Shown piece by piece: positions 7,265 to 11,159 of a DNA stretch of 11,159 nucleotides. The DNA lies in assembly GCA_964404765.1 (NCBI GenBank), contig CAYOLL010000190.1, positions 1 through 11,159 of the forward strand, in the 5' to 3' direction. The notes beneath the pieces are model-generated. The model was not told where the DNA came from. It did not search any database and saw only the letters and a list, made by a program, of their open reading frames with translations. The position numbers and the translations under genes are program-made. This stretch comes from CAYOLL01 sp964404765 [NCBI: uncultured Gemmatimonadota bacterium]. Its GTDB lineage: Bacteria; 4572-55. The first letter of the stretch is position 1, and each line of letters begins with the position of its first letter.

Positions 7265-8062
7265 ATGTGTCAAAGCTTTAAAACATTTTTTTTGGCGACA
7301 GCTTTAATTTCATCGGCAATAACTGCATTTGCGGCGGATCCTGTTGTAAAGGCAACCGGCGAGGGAAATATTGTTTCTTCAGGCAAACCAAGCGGTTCGT
7401 TGGAAGTTATAAGTGATAAAACTTACAACTTTGGAACGGTTCGGCAAGGCGATATTGTTAAACACGGCATTGTCTATCGCAACGTCGGTAAGGATACGCT
7501 CTTTATTGAGAATGTCAAAGGTTCCTGAGGCTGTACAACCGTGCCCGGGTGGGCACGCTACTTGTTGCCTGGTCAAATTGATACCGTGAAAGTTGAGTTC
7601 AACACACATGGTAAAAACGGCCAGCAAACCAAAACTGTTAATGTTACCACTAGTGATCCCAGCAATAAGGATTTAACTTTCACGATCAGTGGAAGTATTT
7701 TTGAGCCGATTAAAGTATCACCGCCGGCATTAGCATTTCATGTTGCGCCAAATGGCAGCGATAGTAAAGCCATTCAGATCACCAACAACATGGATAAACC
7801 GCTGACTCTGAAGGAACCTATATTTCCGGACGACGAATCGAAGACCTACTTCAAAGTCAAAATGGATAAAAAGGTGCTTAAAAAAGGCGAAGTTTGCACG
7901 GTGACCTTTGATTTTAAAGCCGGCGCAGAAGCAAAACTGTTCAAGACGTTTACTGTGAATACTGACGATATGGAAAACCCGGCTTTAGCTCTCCGAATCA
8001 ATGCCTTTGTGGACAACAACTCTACTCCGGCAGCAACGACGATTCAAAGTCCTACTAAGTAA
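7265..8062 (+). CDS. Secreted DUF1573 protein, probable selenoprotein with in-frame TGA (Sec88)
   Basis: A 265-residue product if the TGA at 7526-7528 is read as selenocysteine. A signal peptide (1-23, cleavage near AFA/AD) is followed by a DUF1573 Ig-like beta domain (about 46-142: YNFGTVRQGDIVKHGIVYRN, then GKDTLFIENVKGS, residue 88, GCTTVPGW, LLPGQIDTVKVEFNTHGKNG). A second Ig-like beta domain (about 143-247) and a Ser/Thr tail follow. The family has a conserved S-C-G-C-T motif; residue 88, the TGA, takes the place of its first Cys, leaving S-U-G-C-T with Cys90 as likely partner. The frame is identical on both sides, no other stop interrupts it, and a SECIS-like hairpin follows. The start ATG has AGGAGG 7 nt upstream. 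DUF1573 function is not established; a redox or metal-binding periplasmic role is inference. If the TGA is a real stop, this is a broken gene with an 87-residue fragment. Confidence 0.8.
7526..7570 (+). promoter_or_regulatory. Candidate bacterial SECIS element with its UGA codon
   Basis: Right after the TGA, CGTGCCC (7540-7546) pairs perfectly with GGGCACG (7551-7557) around the tetraloop GGGT (7547-7550). The loop starts 18 nt after the TGA. Bacterial SECIS hairpins bound by SelB lie inside the coding sequence just after UGA, with a small loop carrying G in its first two positions, and E. coli fdhF has, from memory, the same 18-nt distance. CAAC (7536-7539) can add pairs with GUUG (7564-7567) across a 3' bulge, or AGGC (7528-7531) with GCCU (7567-7570), giving an element of about 40 nt. 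The bulged U of the fdhF upper stem is not evident. Confidence 0.7.
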
Positions 8063-8085
8063 GAACTTTGGTTTTTAGCATAAAC

Positions 8086-8121
8086 GGGTGCAAATCATAA
8101 AAATTTGCACCCCTTTTTTTT
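8086..8121 (+). terminator. Strong intrinsic terminator after the DUF1573 gene
   Basis: GGGTGCAAAT (8086-8095) pairs perfectly with ATTTGCACCC (8103-8112) around a 7-nt loop, and eight T follow (8114-8121). It begins 24 bp after the DUF1573 stop and ends the plus-strand unit starting at 5232. It lies between convergent genes; on the minus strand only a short GTTTA follows the hairpin, so it would work poorly for the moeB-like gene. Confidence 0.92.
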
Positions 8122-8151
8122 GACTGTTTTTTTATTTACTGATCGTTATGA

Positions 8152-9309
8152 TTAATAAATCGGCATTGTCGGATCAACTCGCTCCGCCCAGGCTTTAATG
8201 CCGCCGGCAAGATTAGTAACATGCCGAAAGCCGGCTCCCAGCAAGATGTTTTGGGCCGTGCGGCTCCGCGCCCCGCTGCGACAATAAATAATAATGTGAT
8301 GGTTGGAATCCAATTCATTAATTCTATGCGGTAATTGTCCAAGCGGAATCAGCGGGGCGCCTAAATTACAAATATCATATTCATGCGGCTCGCGCACGTC
8401 GAGCAGAAAAAATTTTTCGCCCCCATCGCGCTTGTCCTGTAGCTCCTCGACGCTGATTTCATTTTCTGTGATTTCCAGCGGTTCGTCCGGAACATTGCTG
8501 CCGCAAAAGGCTTGATAGTCAATTAGGTGCGTAATTTCGGGCCGATCCCCACACATTTTACAATCCGGATTTTTGCGCAACCTCAGGGTCCGAAAGGACA
8601 TCTTTAGCGCATCGAAGAGCAGCAACTTGCCAATGAGCGGTTCACCTACGCCCGTAATGAGCTTTATCGCCTCTAAAGCCTGCATTGTGCCGATAATACC
8701 GGGCAATACACCCAGAACGCCACCTTCGGCACAACTCGGCACCAGACCCGGTGGTGGTGGTTCCTCATATAAACAGCGATAGCAAGGCCCGCTCTGCGCG
8801 TTAAAAACCGAAACTTGACCTTCAAAACGAAAAATACTGCCATAGACATTCGGCTTGCCCGATAAGACACAGGCGTCGTTGACCAGATAGCGTGTCGGAA
8901 AGTTGTCGGTTCCATCTGCTATTACATCATAGTCCTTAAACAGGCTCAGCGCATTTTCGGATGTGAGCGCAACTTCATAGGTGTCAATTTGAATGAATGG
9001 ATTGAGACCTGACAGTCGTTTTTTAGCGGACTCCAGTTTGGACTTGCCCAAAAATTCTTCGGAATGAATGATTTGTCGCTGCAGGTTTGAGGCATCCACT
9101 ACGTCAAAGTCCACCAAGCCAATGCGGCCCACACCCGCCGCTGCCAGGTACAAAGCCAACGGGGAGCCCAATCCACCCGCGCCGATCAACAAAGCACTGC
9201 CCGCTTTCAGCTTTAACTGTCCGCTCATGCCCACCTCCGGCATAATCAGGTGTCGGCTGTAACGACGGATTTCCTCATTGCTTAGTTTAACCACAGATTT
9301 TGGATTCAT
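8152..9309 (-). CDS. moeB: MoeB/ThiF-type adenylyltransferase with C-terminal rhodanese domain
   Basis: A 385-residue fusion. Such enzymes adenylate the C-terminal Gly-Gly of a small sulfur-carrier protein (MoaD or ThiS type) so that sulfur can be transferred to it for molybdopterin or thiamine synthesis. The E1-like domain (about 10-255) has the nucleotide site GAGGLG (43-48), NLQRQ with its Arg (78), DGTDNF (132-137), two zinc-binding pairs CYRC (176/179) and CKMC (250/253), and Cys193 in PSCAEGGVLG. The rhodanese domain (about 285-385) has LLDVREPHEYD and active-site Cys343 in CRSGARS, the persulfide site. This layout resembles eukaryotic MOCS3/Uba4 and many bacterial MoeB-like proteins; the carrier partner is not in the window, so moeB versus thiF is not settled. 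The ATG at 9309 is chosen: GGAG lies 12 nt upstream and the family starts near LSNEEIRRYSRH. A GTG at 9351 in frame lacks a ribosome site. Confidence 0.92.
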   Translation of the reverse strand: MNPKSVVKLSNEEIRRYSRHLIMPEVGMSGQLKLKAGSALLIGAGGLGSPLALYLAAAGVGRIGLVDFDVVDASNLQRQIIHSEEFLGKSKLESAKKRLSGLNPFIQIDTYEVALTSENALSLFKDYDVIADGTDNFPTRYLVNDACVLSGKPNVYGSIFRFEGQVSVFNAQSGPCYRCLYEEPPPPGLVPSCAEGGVLGVLPGIIGTMQALEAIKLITGVGEPLIGKLLLFDALKMSFRTLRLRKNPDCKMCGDRPEITHLIDYQAFCGSNVPDEPLEITENEISVEELQDKRDGGEKFFLLDVREPHEYDICNLGAPLIPLGQLPHRINELDSNHHIIIYCRSGARSRTAQNILLGAGFRHVTNLAGGIKAWAERVDPTMPIY

Positions 9310-9747
9310 TTGCGCTTGTATCTCCTTTTTTGTAATAGACTTACCCTCCACCCGCTATCTGCAATTGATGGCACAATGCTGATTGCATCACAGTGTCCAT
9401 CCATACCGCAGTTTTGATTGCAAGTTAGCATAAGATAATCCAGCCGAGACGTAGCCGCCCGCTTTTTTCATCAGCCCGAGTCAGGCTCATGCCTGCCGGA
9501 TATTTGACCGATCCACTATAAAAAAATTTGAAACCCCCGCGCTTTTCTTTGTGCAACATGCGGATAATTGTGTTACATTTAAACTTTTATCCCAAACCTG
9601 AGTTAGGGGAATTTATGGCCAATTTGTAACCATTCTGGCAGCCACAAATTGCACGAATTTTCACCAATAAAAAGCAAAAAAATAGAAATACTAACGAATA
9701 CACGTTTTGTCATTCGCAACCATGTCACTGATCAAGATAGAGAAATT
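9310..9747. other. Gene-free divergent spacer between moeB-like and ampG-like genes
   Basis: This 438-bp stretch must hold promoters for two divergent genes. I find no convincing -35/-10 pair, RNA gene or terminator in it. The frame of the downstream permease is open back to a TTG at 9649, but that extension looks unlike the family. A four-codon frame (ATG at 9615, TAA at 9627-9629) with AGGGGA just upstream is the only other start-like signal. Confidence 0.5.
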
Positions 9748-10974
9748 ATGTCACAAAAATCGCAACTGCAACTGATCTTCAGCCGGCCCATGCTGGTTTG
9801 CTTTGTGATGGGCTTTGCCTGCGGCCTGCCTTTGTTATTGACCATGAGTTTGCTGCAAGCCTGGTTGAAGGAGGCCGGGCTCGATTTGGGTGCAATTGGT
9901 CTGATGACGCTGGTGCAATTACCTTACACGGTCAAATTCTTGTGGGCTCCGTTTTTGGATCGCTACATTTTGCCTATACTGGGCCGGCGGCGCGGCTGGA
10001 TGCTGGTTTTTCAAGTGGCGCTGATGCTCGCCATTATCGGCCTTGGCCAGAGTGATCCGCATCAATCGCTGACTGCCTTGGCCATAATGGCGCTGGCCGT
10101 CGCTTTTTTTAGCGCTTCGCAGGATATTGTGGTCGATGCCTATCGTCGTGAAGATTTAACGAATCACGAATTGCCGGCCGGAACTTCATTATATATTGCC
10201 GGATACCGCATCGGCATGGTTGTGGCTTCCGGCGGCGGTTTGATTCTGGCGGACCATCTTCCTTTTTCGCAGGTATACCTGGTGATGGCCGCCTGCATGA
10301 TTCCCGGCATTCTGACGACACTTTTGACGCCGGAACCTGCCGTGACCGCCGGAGCGCCAAAAAGCCTTGTCGACGCGGTTATCGAGCCGTTCCTTGACTA
10401 TTTTCGCCGTCCGGAGGCGCTATGGATTTTGCTGTTCATCCTGCTTTATAAGATTGGCGACGCCATGGCCGGCGCAATGACGATGCCTTTTTATTTGACT
10501 GTCGGATTTACCAAATCGACAATTGGTGTGGTCGTCAAATTCTTTGGCTTGTGGATGACCATTGGCGGCGGGCTGATTGGCGGGGTGATTATGTATAATT
10601 TGGGTATATATCGCTCGTTGTGGATTTTTGGTGTTCTGCAAGGCTTGTCAACCGCCTGTTTTGCGCTGCTAACCCAAACCGGCGCCCAAATCTGGGCATT
10701 ATCCGGCGTCATTGCTTTTGAGAACCTGACCAGCGGCCTGGGCACGGCGGCTTATACCGCTTTTATGGCCAGTATTACTAATAAAAAATTTACCGCCACC
10801 CAGTACGCCTTGCTCTCCAGCTTAATGGGTGTGCCGCGGGTCATTGCCGCAGCGCCAACCGGCTTTATGGCCGAGCATTTGGGGTGGCCTGTTTTTTTTA
10901 TCGGCTGCGCATTCGCCGCCATTCCCGGTCTGTTGATTTTGCAGCGCTTTAAAAACTGGAGCACAGCGGATTAG
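9748..10974 (+). CDS. ampG: AmpG-family MFS permease (muropeptide transporter-like)
   Basis: A 408-residue polytopic inner-membrane protein of the major facilitator superfamily. AmpG imports anhydro-muropeptides released during cell-wall turnover for recycling. Similarity to E. coli AmpG is clear in the first half: MGFACGLPLLLTMSLLQAWL (21-40), KFLWAPFLDRY (63-73), GRRRGW (79-84), the conserved SASQDIVVDAYRRE (122-135) and GYRIGMVVASGG (152-163). The second half has hydrophobic stretches around 225-250, 260-282, 290-308, 314-340, 352-372 and 378-398, consistent with 12 helices. E. coli AmpG has 14 helices and 491 residues, so this is the shorter form common outside enterobacteria. Substrate is inferred from family. 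The ATG at 9748 is chosen because the protein then opens as in AmpG (MSQKSQLQLIFSRP); its ribosome site is weak. It appears to be a single-gene unit. Confidence 0.88.
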   Translation: MSQKSQLQLIFSRPMLVCFVMGFACGLPLLLTMSLLQAWLKEAGLDLGAIGLMTLVQLPYTVKFLWAPFLDRYILPILGRRRGWMLVFQVALMLAIIGLGQSDPHQSLTALAIMALAVAFFSASQDIVVDAYRREDLTNHELPAGTSLYIAGYRIGMVVASGGGLILADHLPFSQVYLVMAACMIPGILTTLLTPEPAVTAGAPKSLVDAVIEPFLDYFRRPEALWILLFILLYKIGDAMAGAMTMPFYLTVGFTKSTIGVVVKFFGLWMTIGGGLIGGVIMYNLGIYRSLWIFGVLQGLSTACFALLTQTGAQIWALSGVIAFENLTSGLGTAAYTAFMASITNKKFTATQYALLSSLMGVPRVIAAAPTGFMAEHLGWPVFFIGCAFAAIPGLLILQRFKNWSTAD

Positions 10975-10982
10975 TCAACCTG

Positions 10983-11030
10983 CCTGAATTATTCATGAAA
11001 TGACTACGAAATACTCGAAATACACGAAAA
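10983..11030 (+). repeat. Second copy of the TGAATTATTCA / ACGAAATAC repeat
   Basis: The 13-mer CCTGAATTATTCA (10983-10995) is identical to that at 1156-1168. A stretch TACGAAATACTCGAAATACACGAAAA region (11005-11030) follows, matching the tandem 9-mer of the nadB-side element with one change. It begins 8 bp after the permease stop. No inverted second arm is seen before the window ends. Confidence 0.7.
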
Positions 11031-11075
11031 TATGTACTAGTCAAAGACCACTTGAACACTTCCACAGTTGAGCGG

Positions 11076-11125
11076 GTGTCATTCTGAAGGAATCTTTTAA
11101 CGGCGTTTGTACCCTGAATTATTCA
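11076..11125. repeat. Further intergenic repeat pieces at the window end
   Basis: A third exact copy of CCTGAATTATTCA lies at 11113-11125. Just before it, GTGTCATTCTGAAGGAATC (11076-11094) resembles the GTCATTCTGAGCGAAG-type intergenic repeat I know from several bacterial phyla; that likeness is from memory. No gene is supported in 10975-11159. Confidence 0.5.
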
Positions 11126-11159
11126 CAAATCTTAACGCAAACGTCGCAATTGACGCTAA

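Noticed and set aside
7265-7528. DUF1573 as an ordinary pseudogene
   Set aside because: Not excluded, but a single TGA exactly in the place of the motif Cys, no other damage and a SECIS-like hairpin fit selenocysteine better.
7529-8062. The second half of the DUF1573 gene as a separate gene starting at GTG 7541
   Set aside because: It lacks a ribosome site, a signal peptide and the first part of the fold, and its GTG lies in the hairpin stem. It is in the same frame as the upstream part and completes the family motif.
8303-8782. Plus-strand reading frames opposite the moeB-like gene
   Set aside because: They are shadows of a well-supported minus-strand gene, with no ribosome sites or recognisable domains.
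9615-9629. Four-codon leader peptide upstream of the permease
   Set aside because: It has a ribosome-site-like AGGGGA, but it is too short and lacks attenuator hairpins to support a role.
9649-9747. N-terminal extension of the AmpG-like permease from TTG 9649
   Set aside because: The 33 extra residues are polar and unlike AmpG, which begins near the ATG at 9748.

Overview
The window is a stretch of bacterial chromosome carrying mostly conserved housekeeping genes. The organism has a Gram-negative type envelope: there is a BamD-like outer-membrane assembly lipoprotein, a secreted DUF1573 protein and an AmpG-type transporter. Dense coding, moderate base composition, DUF1573 and short intergenic repeats built on an ACGAAATAC unit would suit an uncultured lineage of the Bacteroidetes/FCB side of the tree. 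That placement is only an impression from gene content. The standard code is in use: TAG, TAA and TGA all end genes here, and tryptophan is TGG.

Layout: (1) 1-1155, the 3' part of nadB (L-aspartate oxidase). (2) 1156-2030, a repeat-rich intergenic region with one small minus-strand gene for a coiled-coil membrane protein, driven by a near-consensus sigma-70 promoter. (3) 2031-5037, lon and a biotin-carrier protein 13 bp downstream. (4) 5232-8062, a probable four-gene unit (BamD-like lipoprotein, membrane-anchored TPR protein, ssb, DUF1573 protein) closed by a strong intrinsic terminator at 8086-8121. (5) 8152-9309 on the minus strand, a MoeB/ThiF-type E1-like enzyme fused to a rhodanese domain, convergent with the previous unit. 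(6) 9310-9747, a gene-free spacer. (7) 9748-10974, an AmpG-family MFS permease. (8) 10975-11159, more intergenic repeat copies.

The most notable signal is in the DUF1573 gene (7265-8062). Its frame is interrupted once, by a TGA at 7526-7528, exactly where the family has the first cysteine of its conserved S-C-G-C-T motif. Reading resumes in the same frame with G-C-T and the rest of the fold. A GC-rich hairpin (stem 7540-7546/7551-7557, loop GGGT) starts its loop 18 nt after the TGA, as expected of a bacterial SECIS element. I read it as a secreted selenoprotein with a U-G-C redox motif and annotate it as one gene. A nonsense mutation or sequencing error remains possible, because no sel genes lie in the window.

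The genes do not form one pathway. Lon handles protein quality control. The BamD-like, TPR and DUF1573 proteins point to envelope biogenesis. NadB serves NAD synthesis, the MoeB-rhodanese protein sulfur transfer to a carrier protein, and AmpG probably cell-wall fragment uptake.
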